Assembly: GCF_028288225.1 (NCBI RefSeq)
Contig: NZ_JAQBOC010000085.1
Location: 1-54,590 of the forward strand
Source of the DNA: Mucilaginibacter sp.
Lineage (GTDB): Bacteria; Bacteroidota; Bacteroidia; Sphingobacteriales; Sphingobacteriaceae
DNA: 54,590 nt
Direction: 5' to 3'
Part shown: positions 33,101 through 39,880 of the stretch, one piece after another
Position numbering within the stretch: the stretch's first letter is position 1
Layout of the letters: each line of letters begins with the position of its first letter
Position numbers and translations under genes: made by a program
Notes under the pieces: model-generated
Database searches by the model: none
What the model was told of the DNA's origin: nothing
What the model saw: only the letters and a program-made list of their open reading frames with translations

Positions 33101-33738
33101 AGGTTGAACTGGAAAGGTTTTGTAACGCCAGCATAAGTGATTTAAAGATAATGCAAAAAGCTCGCTCAGGCGAGGGAGGCGAGGACATAATGAACGCATT
33201 TGCCAACCTGCGTAAAAAAGGCGAGGTCTGCATAGGCGGACTGGTAGGCAACGTACAGCACAAAATGACCAAAACGGGCAAGCCATTCGGCACCTTTGTT
33301 TTGGAAGATTATAACGAATCGTACGAGTTTGCCTTGTTTGGGGATGATTATGTAAAGTTCCGGAACATGATGGTTGACGGGTACTTTTTGCACCTGCGGG
33401 GCATTATTGAAGAGAAGTTCCGTCAGAAAGATAACTGGGATATGAAGATAACGGTAATGAGCCTGCTCTCTGAAATGCGCGATAAGCTCACCAAATCCCT
33501 GACCGTTTGCCTGGAGCTGAATGCGCTGAACAGTCGGCTGCTTGAAGACCTGCAGGGATTGATCACCACCAATAATCAAAAATACCCGGTTAAAAATTGT
33601 ACCCTCAAGTTTATGATAAAAGACAGGGATGATAACATGCTGGTCGAGCTGCCGTCAAAAAACTTTAAGGTAAACCCAAGCGATGATTTAATGGCGGATA
33701 TTTTTAATTTGACTAATGTGCAGCCGGTGTTGAATTAG
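30148..33738 (+). CDS. dnaE: DNA polymerase III subunit alpha
   Basis: DnaE is the catalytic subunit of the replicative polymerase. The 1196-residue protein begins with a PHP domain (FSHLHVHTQFSLLDGA, ITDHGNMFGVFKF), followed by the C-family polymerase core with VGPGRGSAAGS-like IGPGRGSAAGSVVAYCTGIT, the active-site region PDIDTDFDDAGRQKVIDYV, and the YQEQVM and FNKSHSTCYAFVAYQ segments. A helix-hairpin-helix region (GVKGVGDKAVESI) and an OB domain near residue 1030 complete it. Length is typical for DnaE1. The PHP domain keeps its His residues, so it may retain metal binding or proofreading. Confidence 0.97.
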   Translation: MPDFSHLHVHTQFSLLDGAADISKLYKKAAADGMKALAITDHGNMFGVFKFVAEAGKHNIKPIVGCEFYVVDDRHKKQFTKEKKDKRYHQLMLAKNPEGYKNLVKLCSLGYMEGLYSKWPRIDKELILKYHKGLIATTCCLGASVPQAILRGTEGEAETEFKWWLDLFGEDYYIEMQRHDIPEQNTVNAVLAKFAKKYNVKVICSNDSHYVDQQDSNAHDILLCVNTGDMQSTPIATDEEGGKGYRFGFPNDQFYFKTQAEMGKLFNDIPESLDNTNEIVDKVEVLKLKRDILLPNYVIPPEFKIHSDSTPDSDTLNQWEYLKHLTFMGAKERYIDIDAETEERINFELFTIRTMGFAGYFLIVADFIKAGRDMGVFIGPGRGSAAGSVVAYCTGITNIDPMKYNLLFERFLNPDRKSMPDIDTDFDDAGRQKVIDYVVDKYGKNQVAQIITYGSMAARTSIQDVGRVLDMPLSEMNAIKKLVPDTLGITLKDAIEQVPELKEILKGNDLRAQVLREAEKLEGSVRNTGVHAAGIIIAPYDLTDIVPVAVAKDSDLLVTQYDGRVIEDAGVIKMDFLGLKTLTILKDALRLIKQNHGVSIDIDYIPLDDKETFELYQRGDTNGTFQFESDGMQMYLRELKPDKFEDLIAMNALYRPGPIEYIPNFISRKHGREPITFDVPDMEEYLGETYGITVYQEQVMLLSQKLAGFSKGDADVLRKAMGKKQIEVLNKMEAQFMDGAAAKGHPKDKLTKIWNDWKAFAQYAFNKSHSTCYAFVAYQTAYLKAHYPSEYMAAVLNNQNNMEKITFFMEECRRMGVEVLGPDINESDMAFAVNSKGQVRFGLTGVKGVGDKAVESIIEERMERGPYKSVYDFAQRSNTRSVNRKSYENLVYGGAFDEFGLNRAQFFAKTDNGVLTGVERLIKYANDYQNTQNSSQSSLFGGSVASYIPEPAMPEAEEWPLIEKLKYEKDVIGIYLTGHPLDNYKVELERFCNASISDLKIMQKARSGEGGEDIMNAFANLRKKGEVCIGGLVGNVQHKMTKTGKPFGTFVLEDYNESYEFALFGDDYVKFRNMMVDGYFLHLRGIIEEKFRQKDNWDMKITVMSLLSEMRDKLTKSLTVCLELNALNSRLLEDLQGLITTNNQKYPVKNCTLKFMIKDRDDNMLVELPSKNFKVNPSDDLMADIFNLTNVQPVLN

Positions 33739-33789
33739 GTTGATTTGAAGATTTGGTGATGTGGGGATTTGAAGATTAAATCACAGGGC

Positions 33790-33966
33790 ATGGAGAAAGA
33801 TAATATTGTAAGCGAAATAGATCCATGGGAGGATGGAGCTTTCCTAAAGGAATTAAAAAGCCGTATTGATGATATTGAAAGCGGGAAGACTAAAAGTATT
33901 TCCTGGGAAGAAGTAACACGCCGTGCCGAGGCCGAACTCAAAAAAAGACGTAATAATGCAAAGTAA
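33790..33966 (+). CDS. Orphan antitoxin-like addiction module component
   Basis: The 58-residue protein resembles the small antitoxin family (TIGR02574-like) found beside RelE/ParE toxins: ELKSRIDDIESGKTKSISWEEVTRRAEAELKKR has the acidic helix and the SWEEV motif. The toxin gene normally begins within a few bases downstream; here the stop is followed after 8 bases by an interspersed repeat (33975-34147) and no toxin frame exists. ATG 33790 is chosen over the TTG at 33769. It could be a remnant or could serve another system in trans. Confidence 0.65.
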   Translation: MEKDNIVSEIDPWEDGAFLKELKSRIDDIESGKTKSISWEEVTRRAEAELKKRRNNAK

Positions 33967-33974
33967 ATCAAACG

Positions 33975-34147
33975 ATCGTCATTGCGAGGAACGAAGCAAA
34001 CTCTGCATAGGACAATCAAGAACCTTTATGTTGATATTGACCTTACAGCCGCTTGATTAGTTGCCACGTGGCCTTTTACTCCTGTGCCTGGCTGGCGTAG
34101 AGATTGCTTTGAAGCAGGTTGCGAGCAACCAGCCGCGCAATGACGAT
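33975..34147. repeat. Interspersed repeat with 12-bp perfect inverted ends
   Basis: ATCGTCATTGCG (33975-33986) and CGCAATGACGAT (34136-34147) are exact reverse complements. Inside, AGGAACGAAGCAAACTCT near the left end is imperfectly inverted as AGAGATTGCTTTGAAGC (34100 on) near the right end. I recall TCATTGCGAGGAACGAAGCAA elements from many Bacteroidota genomes (unverified). It contains no gene. It lies where a toxin partner of the preceding gene would be expected. Confidence 0.7.
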
Positions 34148-34159
34148 GCGGATAGAACA

Positions 34160-34936
34160 CTAATTCAGCCTAAAGACAGCCGTATCCTTTTTACCTGAGT
34201 TAAACAGCTCTTCCCCTTTCAGCCCCTCCTTCAAAAACTTCTTATAGCAATCCTTAATATAAAGCTCCATCTCATAATCGGTGACTTTATGGGCCAATTT
34301 ATAATGGGGACGATAGCTCACCATAAATGCCGAAAGCGTATCGCCTTTTAAGCCGGTTACTTTTGCTACAAGGCCGTGGTTAAGCTTTTGGTTTACAAAG
34401 TCCGCCTGCTCATCGCGCAGCAATAATTTATTGAACTTGTATTCGCGGGTGCTTTTTTTGGTGAGCGCCCTGGCTAATCCAAGTACATCAATGGTGATCA
34501 GTTCGCCGGGGTTTTTAAGTGGTTTCCCTACAAAGGCATCCATAACTGTTGGCCCTTTGTAGTTAAACTGTTTGGCATAAAATGAGCGATTCTCTGCCGA
34601 ATCCTTTTTAAATTCCCGCTCCCGGTTTGAGTGGATGATAACTTCTTTAAGCACTATTTTGGCAGGTTCCAGCTCAACGTGAACCGCAGCCATCACATTC
34701 CTGACCAGCGTTTTATAAGTTTTATAACCAAAGCAGGCGATCTTAAGGCTGTCATTACCCGACGTTGCAATATTGAATTCGCCAAAGGAATTGGTAAATG
34801 CCTGTTTGCTGCCAAGGGTTACTATAGCGCCGTTAACGGGTAGTTTTGTGTCTTTATCAACCACCTTGCCTTTTAGATGCTGACCATAACAACAGGTTGT
34901 TGCGATGAGAAATATAAATAACAGCAGGGATCTCAT
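34160..34936 (-). CDS. Exported carboxypeptidase-like regulatory domain protein
   Basis: The 258-residue protein has a signal peptide (MRSLLLFIFLIATTCC, possibly a lipobox) followed by a CarboxypepD_reg-like beta-sandwich domain in residues 20-95: HLKGKVVDKDTKLPVNGAIV, TNSFGEFNIATSGNDSLKIA and YKTYKTLVRNV. This domain is the N-terminal plug-adjacent module of TonB-dependent transporters, but no barrel follows, so the protein is a stand-alone periplasmic or surface protein of a Bacteroidota family. The C-terminal half has no known motif. ATG 34936 is preferred to ATG 34969 because the signal peptide starts there. Confidence 0.85.
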   Translation of the reverse strand: MRSLLLFIFLIATTCCYGQHLKGKVVDKDTKLPVNGAIVTLGSKQAFTNSFGEFNIATSGNDSLKIACFGYKTYKTLVRNVMAAVHVELEPAKIVLKEVIIHSNREREFKKDSAENRSFYAKQFNYKGPTVMDAFVGKPLKNPGELITIDVLGLARALTKKSTREYKFNKLLLRDEQADFVNQKLNHGLVAKVTGLKGDTLSAFMVSYRPHYKLAHKVTDYEMELYIKDCYKKFLKEGLKGEELFNSGKKDTAVFRLN

Positions 34937-35028
34937 CAGGCAATAAAATTGGTGAGCAGGTTTAATCATTTACCCAAAAATAACCAACAGGAAATGGTTA
35001 ACTAATTGTTTAACATCATTTAACAGAT

Positions 35029-35078
35029 GGGTGTCCGTTCGTTTTTTTACCCCCGGTCCCCCAAACGGACGGACGCTT
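35029..35078. repeat. Hairpin element, copy 1
   Basis: The element starts GGGTGTCCGTTCGTTT and ends AAACGGACGGACGCTT; the arms pair over GTCCGTTCGTTT with one G-U. The start and end words match copy 2 at 35467-35518. Confidence 0.7.
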
Positions 35079-35213
35079 CATCCCGGTTATCAGCCTAAAC
35101 TTTCTCTCTGAGAAAAACAGCGGGACCAATATTGATAAGCATAATAAGTTACCAGCTAAAAATGTGCTCATCTATACAAATCAATAGCAACTTCTGCTTT
35201 TCAACTGGAAATT

Positions 35214-35314
35214 TTCTACTGATAATTAATATAAGTATCCGTTTCCTCTGTAAATCTACCCAACTCCAGCTATTCTTTTTTCATTGGAACTCCTTCTACT
35301 GATAATTAATATAA
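35214..35314. repeat. Direct repeat, about 80-base period
   Basis: TTCTACTGATAATTAATATA occurs at 35214 and again at 35294, each preceded by a GGAA-containing word (ACTGGAAATTT and ATTGGAACTCC). The intervening 60 bases are not repeated. Confidence 0.7.
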
Positions 35315-35466
35315 ATATTAATTAAAATACCTTACCCTTACCCAATTACCAGTATGATAAAGGATGGCTGTGCATTAAAAAGAAAAGAGTGGCTGGGATG
35401 GTTCTTGCTAACAAATTTATTCCAGTTATGCAAATAATATATTGTCTTTTTTTGATGCTTATTTAA

Positions 35467-35518
35467 GGGGGTGTCCGTCTGTTCGCTGGGCCCCTTCCCA
35501 AAAAACGAACGGACGCTT
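35467..35518. repeat. Hairpin element, copy 2
   Basis: The element starts GGGGTGTCCGTCTGTTCG and ends AAAACGAACGGACGCTTT. Its right arm is the reverse complement of the left arm of copy 1, so the two copies could also pair with each other across 390 bases. Confidence 0.7.
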
Positions 35519-35605
35519 TTTAGTGCCCCGGGGTAAAATCTTTAACTCTTTTTCCTCTTTCGGACTTTACTGACTTCCGGACTTTCCGTCTTTCCCACAA
35601 AAACA

Positions 35606-35613
35606 TATCTTTG
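35606..35613 (+). promoter_or_regulatory. Promoter -7 element of glyS
   Basis: TATCTTTG, a perfect TAnnTTTG, ends 7 bases before the ATG at 35621, so the transcript is nearly leaderless. Confidence 0.7.
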
Positions 35614-35620
35614 CGCTATT

Positions 35621-37105
35621 ATGAGCAAATCAACCGACGAACTTTTTAAAAACGTTATATCGCACGCAAAAGAATATGGCTTTGTTTTCCCGTCCAGTGA
35701 AATTTATGATGGCCTTAGCGCTGTTTATGACTACGGGCAATACGGCTCGGAGCTGAAGAATAACCTTAAAACCTACTGGTGGAAAGCTATAGTGCAGATG
35801 AATGAAAACATAGTCGGGATTGATTCTGCCATATTTATGCACCCGAAGATTTGGAAGGCAAGCGGTCACGTAGATGGTTTCAGCGACCCGATGATCGATA
35901 ATAAAGACAGCAAAAAACGTTACCGTGCCGATCAGTTGCTTGAAGATAAAATTGAACGTTACAGCAAAGACGGTAAAACTGATAAGGCTGAAAAGTTGCA
36001 GACAGACATGGACGACGCCTTAAAAGCTGAAGATCTTCCCCGTTTGCGCGAATTAATTTTAGAACACGAAATAGCCGACCCGATTAGCGGCACCCGCAAC
36101 TGGACGGAAGTACGCCAGTTTAACCTGATGTTCAGCACCCAGATGGGGGCGATAGCCGAAGATGCCGATGTGGTTTATCTTAGGCCTGAAACTGCGCAGG
36201 GCATCTTTGTGAATTATTTGAACGTACAAAAATCGGGCAGGATGAAAATTCCTTTCGGGATAGCGCAGATAGGTAAGGCATTCCGTAACGAGGTGATTGC
36301 GCGCCAGTTCATTATCCGAATGCGCGAGTTTGAGCAGATGGAGATGCAGTTCTTCGTACGCCCTGGCACGCAAAAGGAATGGTTTGAAAAGTGGAAAAAA
36401 ACACGTTTAGACTGGCATTTGGCTTTAGGTACTGCTTCCGAAAAATACCGTTACCATGAGCATACCAAACTGGCTCATTATGCCGATGCTGCTTATGATA
36501 TTGAGTTTGAATTTCCTTTCGGTTTTAAAGAGGTGGAAGGGATCCATAGCCGTACTGATTTCGATTTAAGTCAGCACCAGAAGTTCAGCAATAAAAAGAT
36601 GCAGTACTTTGATCCGGAGACTGACCCGGATACCGGTAAGCCTTATGGCAACTATATCCCTTATGTTATTGAAACTTCTATCGGTTTAGACAGGATGTTT
36701 TTATTAACGATGATAAACGCCTTTGAAGAGGAGGATTTAAGCACCGAAGAAAAACAGGACAGTCGCACCGTATTACGCTTACATCCATGCCTGGCGCCTG
36801 TTAAGGCAGCTATTTTCCCACTGATAAAGAAAGACGGTTTGCCCGAAAAGGCGCGCGAGATAATGGATAAGCTGAAGCTTGACTTTAACCTGCAATACGA
36901 GGAGAAAGATGCTATAGGTAAACGTTACCGCCGCCAGGATGCTATTGGTACGCCTATTTGTATCACTGTTGATCACCAGACTTTAGAAGATAACACCGTA
37001 ACTATTCGCTACCGCGATACCATGCTGCAGGAACGCGTTGATGCCCGTGAGCTTGAAAAGATTTTGGGCGATATGGTGAGCTGGAAGAATTTATTGGTGG
37101 GATAA
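35621..37105 (+). CDS. glyS: Glycine--tRNA ligase (homodimeric type)
   Basis: This class IIa synthetase charges tRNA-Gly. The 494-residue protein is of the eukaryote-like dimeric type rather than the alpha2-beta2 type. Motifs include VFPSSEIYDGLSAVYDYGQY at the N-terminus, motif 2 region IAQIGKAFRNEV followed by FIRMREFEQMEMQFFV (quoted in two parts), motif 3 in IPYVIETSIGLDRM, and the C-terminal anticodon-binding domain with RYRRQDAIGTPICITVD. It starts at the ATG following a perfect -7 box. It is convergent with the DAC-like gene, 14 bases apart. Confidence 0.96.
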   Translation: MSKSTDELFKNVISHAKEYGFVFPSSEIYDGLSAVYDYGQYGSELKNNLKTYWWKAIVQMNENIVGIDSAIFMHPKIWKASGHVDGFSDPMIDNKDSKKRYRADQLLEDKIERYSKDGKTDKAEKLQTDMDDALKAEDLPRLRELILEHEIADPISGTRNWTEVRQFNLMFSTQMGAIAEDADVVYLRPETAQGIFVNYLNVQKSGRMKIPFGIAQIGKAFRNEVIARQFIIRMREFEQMEMQFFVRPGTQKEWFEKWKKTRLDWHLALGTASEKYRYHEHTKLAHYADAAYDIEFEFPFGFKEVEGIHSRTDFDLSQHQKFSNKKMQYFDPETDPDTGKPYGNYIPYVIETSIGLDRMFLLTMINAFEEEDLSTEEKQDSRTVLRLHPCLAPVKAAIFPLIKKDGLPEKAREIMDKLKLDFNLQYEEKDAIGKRYRRQDAIGTPICITVDHQTLEDNTVTIRYRDTMLQERVDARELEKILGDMVSWKNLLVG

Positions 37106-37119
37106 GGTTTGCAAGTCGG

Positions 37120-38460
37120 TTATTTTAATGAAGGTGATGGGCGTCTAATTTTGGAACTCCTTAAAAAATGTTGCGTTTTGATATTTTCCCAAACTACCAA
37201 CTTTTCGTTAACTCTTGTGACTGCCCTGATATCACCATCTTGAGAAACAACGAATCCGAAGCTGCCTTTATGTTTCCAACAATATGAAAACATAGACCGA
37301 TGACGAGTACCAAAATGATTTGGATCTGAGGGGGTCAATGAGACCGTGGACCCTTTTGCGGTAGACGATATGAAAATCTTTTCAGGCAGGTCTTTTGTTT
37401 TTAATACAACGCCAAATCCTTCAGATTCAAATTGTTCATTAAATAAGACAAGCCCATCAACACCAGTTTGAGATGCAATAAATCGTATTGCACCTTTCAA
37501 CTCGTCATAAGTGTCTTTTTTTTCATTTTCAGATATCTGTTCGTCAAGATAAAGCGAGGAGGAAATAGTTTTTTTTTGATCGTCTAATCTTTCCATAATT
37601 ATATTGGACGCATTGTAATTAATTATGGTTTGTTTGATCAAATCGACTATAGAAGAAGGAATTCTAATATACTTGGCTTTATATTTTATATCAAGGTCAT
37701 CCGAATTGTTATTTGTAAACAATATCGCACCCCCATGCTTGTAGTTTTGTATTCGTAGCAGCAACCTCGACAAAGTTTCTCTAAAAATAACATCAATCCA
37801 GTCGTTCCATTCAATTATGCTATCAAAAGAATATTCATCTTTCAATTCCTTTTCAATTTTTAACTTAAATGGACTTACTTTTTCTTTTAAAAGTGATGAT
37901 ATTGGACCTAATCGAAGAACGTCAATATACTTGGTTACCAATTTATCTTGTTTCAGATTTGCTATTAATTCATAGTCGAATAATACGATTATATTTCCGA
38001 TGCCGGTTATTGAAGATTGAAATAGACCTGGCTGCTCCGCGCCCGACTCTGTTTCATAATTTAAGAAGCTCTGATAATGAACAGATTGATCAATCATTCC
38101 CCAAATAAATAAATTCATGTTTTCATCGTAAAAAACAGCTAGCGATGAACTCCATGGATCAGCAGCTTTTGATAATTTTACCAATGATGCTATTGTGTAA
38201 GGTATCGGGTTTTCAAACTTAATGTATTGCCATCTATCTGCAACAATCCGCAACGGTGGTTTTGGATCTGGATTTAAAGGGTCGATTAATGTAATTGTGA
38301 CTTTTAATAAGTTGCTTTCTTCAGTTTTCATACTCGTGTAGAACAGGCACTCAATTAATTTATTAATTACTATAAGTGGTGGTGGAGTTGTCTTAGTACC
38401 TGTGATCCTATTGAATATATATTTGGCTAAATCTTTTGGTTTGGAGATTTTGTTCAGCAT
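37120..38460 (-). CDS. Diadenylate cyclase (DAC)-like protein with N-terminal sensor domain
   Basis: The 446-residue protein ends in a region resembling the DisA-N/DAC fold that makes cyclic di-AMP: a DGA-like motif (VDGLVLF, Asp335), then GTRHRSM with the RHR triad at residues 386-388, then FGFVVSQDGDIRAVTRV. The DGA-RHR distance (51) is longer than in DisA (about 33), and the Ala of DGA is Leu. The 300-residue N-terminal part lacks membrane segments and fits the sensor domains reported with DACs in Bacteroidota (DACNV-type, recalled, unverified). The gene is clearly more A/T-rich than its neighbours glyS and radC, which suggests acquisition. It could be an active second-messenger synthase or a degenerate binding domain. 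Confidence 0.72.
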   Translation of the reverse strand: MLNKISKPKDLAKYIFNRITGTKTTPPPLIVINKLIECLFYTSMKTEESNLLKVTITLIDPLNPDPKPPLRIVADRWQYIKFENPIPYTIASLVKLSKAADPWSSSLAVFYDENMNLFIWGMIDQSVHYQSFLNYETESGAEQPGLFQSSITGIGNIIVLFDYELIANLKQDKLVTKYIDVLRLGPISSLLKEKVSPFKLKIEKELKDEYSFDSIIEWNDWIDVIFRETLSRLLLRIQNYKHGGAILFTNNNSDDLDIKYKAKYIRIPSSIVDLIKQTIINYNASNIIMERLDDQKKTISSSLYLDEQISENEKKDTYDELKGAIRFIASQTGVDGLVLFNEQFESEGFGVVLKTKDLPEKIFISSTAKGSTVSLTPSDPNHFGTRHRSMFSYCWKHKGSFGFVVSQDGDIRAVTRVNEKLVVWENIKTQHFLRSSKIRRPSPSLK

Positions 38461-38553
38461 AGTGATTTTGGTTTAACTTTCTCTAAAATATGAAAGTTAA
38501 TCTTTATTTTGGCTAACTTGATTAAAAAATCAGATTAATAAAATTTAAATTAC

Positions 38554-39252
38554 TTGAGCGACTCCTATACCAAAATCGGCATAAAATCATGGGCAGAAGA
38601 AGACCGCCCGCGCGAAAAACTAAGCGGGCAGGGCAGGCGCGCATTAACAGATGCCGAGCTGATAGCTATATTGATAGGCTCCGGCAGCCGGAATGAAACC
38701 GCGGTGGAGCTGAGCAAGCGCATTTTGCATCATTACGGCAACGATCTGAACAAGCTGGGCAAGGCCTCTATAGCTGAGCTCTCCAACTTTAAAGGCATCG
38801 GCGAAGCCAAAGCAATCTCCATAATAGCTGCGCTTGAAATTGGCAGGCGAAGAAATGATATGGAAAGCCCGGTTTCGGAACAAATCAATAGCAGCAGGGA
38901 TGCCTACAACCAGATGAAGCGCCATTTGGTTGATCTGAATCATGAAGAATTCTGGATCCTGCTCACCGGCCGTTCACAAAAATTTATTGCTAAGGAACTG
39001 GTAAGCAAAGGTGGGTTATCAGCAACAATTGTTGACCCTAAGATCATCTTCGGTTTGGCATTACAACACCAGGCCAGCCATATTTTTCTTATACACAACC
39101 ATCCCTCAGGTAATTTAAAGCCAAGTCATGAGGATTTGCACATAACCAAAAGATTGGTGGATGCAGGCCGATTACTGGATATTAAAGTCCTTGACCATCT
39201 GATTATCACCAACGAGGGTTTTTATAGCTTCGCTGATGAAGGGCTGTTTTGA
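38554..39252 (+). CDS. radC: RadC family JAB-domain protein
   Basis: The 232-residue protein has a UvrC-like helix-hairpin-helix region (ISNFKGIGEAKAISIIAALE, read here as LSNFKGIGEAKAISIIAA) and a C-terminal JAB/MPN metallo-domain with the IHNHPSGNLKPSHEDL signature (HxHx-x-D, His and Asp zinc ligands). RadC proteins were named for a repair phenotype that has since been withdrawn; their function is unclear. It starts with TTG at 38554 (MSDSYTKIGIKSWAEEDRPREKL, beginning SDSYTKIGIKSWAEEDRPRE), because no in-frame ATG precedes the conserved WAEEDRPREKL. It is divergent from the DAC-like gene. Confidence 0.92.
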   Translation: MSDSYTKIGIKSWAEEDRPREKLSGQGRRALTDAELIAILIGSGSRNETAVELSKRILHHYGNDLNKLGKASIAELSNFKGIGEAKAISIIAALEIGRRRNDMESPVSEQINSSRDAYNQMKRHLVDLNHEEFWILLTGRSQKFIAKELVSKGGLSATIVDPKIIFGLALQHQASHIFLIHNHPSGNLKPSHEDLHITKRLVDAGRLLDIKVLDHLIITNEGFYSFADEGLF

Positions 39253-39398
39253 GCGAAGGTGAAAGCTGAAAGGTAAAAGGCAAAAACTCAAAGATTGTGG
39301 ATGAGAAGCTGGATTTTTTCTTTCGGACTTTACTGACTTTTTCGACTTCCGGACTATCTTTTACCTTTTTTTCTGAAACATCCCATTCATTTTAACGT

Positions 39399-39406
39399 TA
39401 ACTTTG
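39399..39406 (+). promoter_or_regulatory. Promoter -7 element of small acidic protein gene
   Basis: TAACTTTG, 21 bases before ATG 39427. No upstream TTG is clear. Confidence 0.45.
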
Positions 39407-39426
39407 AATAATTAAATTTAACAGCT

Positions 39427-39660
39427 ATGATAACTCCGGATAATCAAATACCCATTGACGATGCAGACAACAATGAGTCTGACGATCAGCAAAGCCAGAA
39501 AGATGTACATTCAAACGGTTTGGATGATATCCCTGAGCCTGGCGATACAGTTGACTACGCCGATCCTGATAAGCTAAAACGCGCTTACGATGCCGCAGAA
39601 TCATCATACACGCTTAACTTAGGTGACGATGGCGATACGGATACGGGCGATGATGAATAA
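39427..39660 (+). CDS. Small highly acidic hypothetical protein
   Basis: The 77-residue product is very rich in Asp, Asn and Glu (many DD pairs, ending DDGDTDTGDDE) with almost no hydrophobic core, so it is probably disordered. Only DKLKRAYDAAESSYTLNL near residues 50-65 could form a helix. Such proteins are common in Sphingobacteriaceae as annotated hypotheticals. A TAnnTTTG box lies at the right distance, supporting expression. No function is proposed. Confidence 0.6.
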   Translation: MITPDNQIPIDDADNNESDDQQSQKDVHSNGLDDIPEPGDTVDYADPDKLKRAYDAAESSYTLNLGDDGDTDTGDDE

Positions 39661-39840
39661 GGTGAAAGGTAAAAGGCGAAAGGTAAAAGGTTTTTGAATA
39701 TCGAATAATGAATATTGAATTTTAAATAAAGAAGTACCAATATTCCGCAATTGGCATTCCGAATTCCGCATTAACTTTCGCCTTCACCATTTTTAAAAGC
39801 CTTTCGCCCTTAACCTTTCACCTTTTACCTTTCTCCTTTC
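39661..39840. repeat. Inverted word-repeat patch before pheT
   Basis: GGTGAAAGGTAAAAGGCGAA (39661 on) is opposed by CTTTCACCTTTTACCTTTC (39817-39835) and by CTTTCGCCTTCACC (39776-39789). Similar words (GGTGAAAGCTGAAAGGTAAA) also occur after radC at 39259. Confidence 0.7.
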
Positions 39841-39852
39841 CGCGCCAAATCC

Positions 39853-39860
39853 TATCTTTG
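39853..39860 (+). promoter_or_regulatory. Promoter -7 element of pheT
   Basis: TATCTTTG, perfect TAnnTTTG, 20 bases before ATG 39881. Confidence 0.65.
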
Positions 39861-39880
39861 CCGATTATCATTTCGCTATA

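Larger units (their letters stand above)
34937..35605. other. Gene-free spacer carrying paired repeats
   Basis: About 670 bases between the carboxypeptidase-like-domain gene and glyS contain no supported gene. They hold two related hairpin elements (35029-35078 and 35467-35518) and a partial tandem repeat between them (35214-35314). The strong A/T content between the elements differs from the surrounding genes. Confidence 0.6.
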
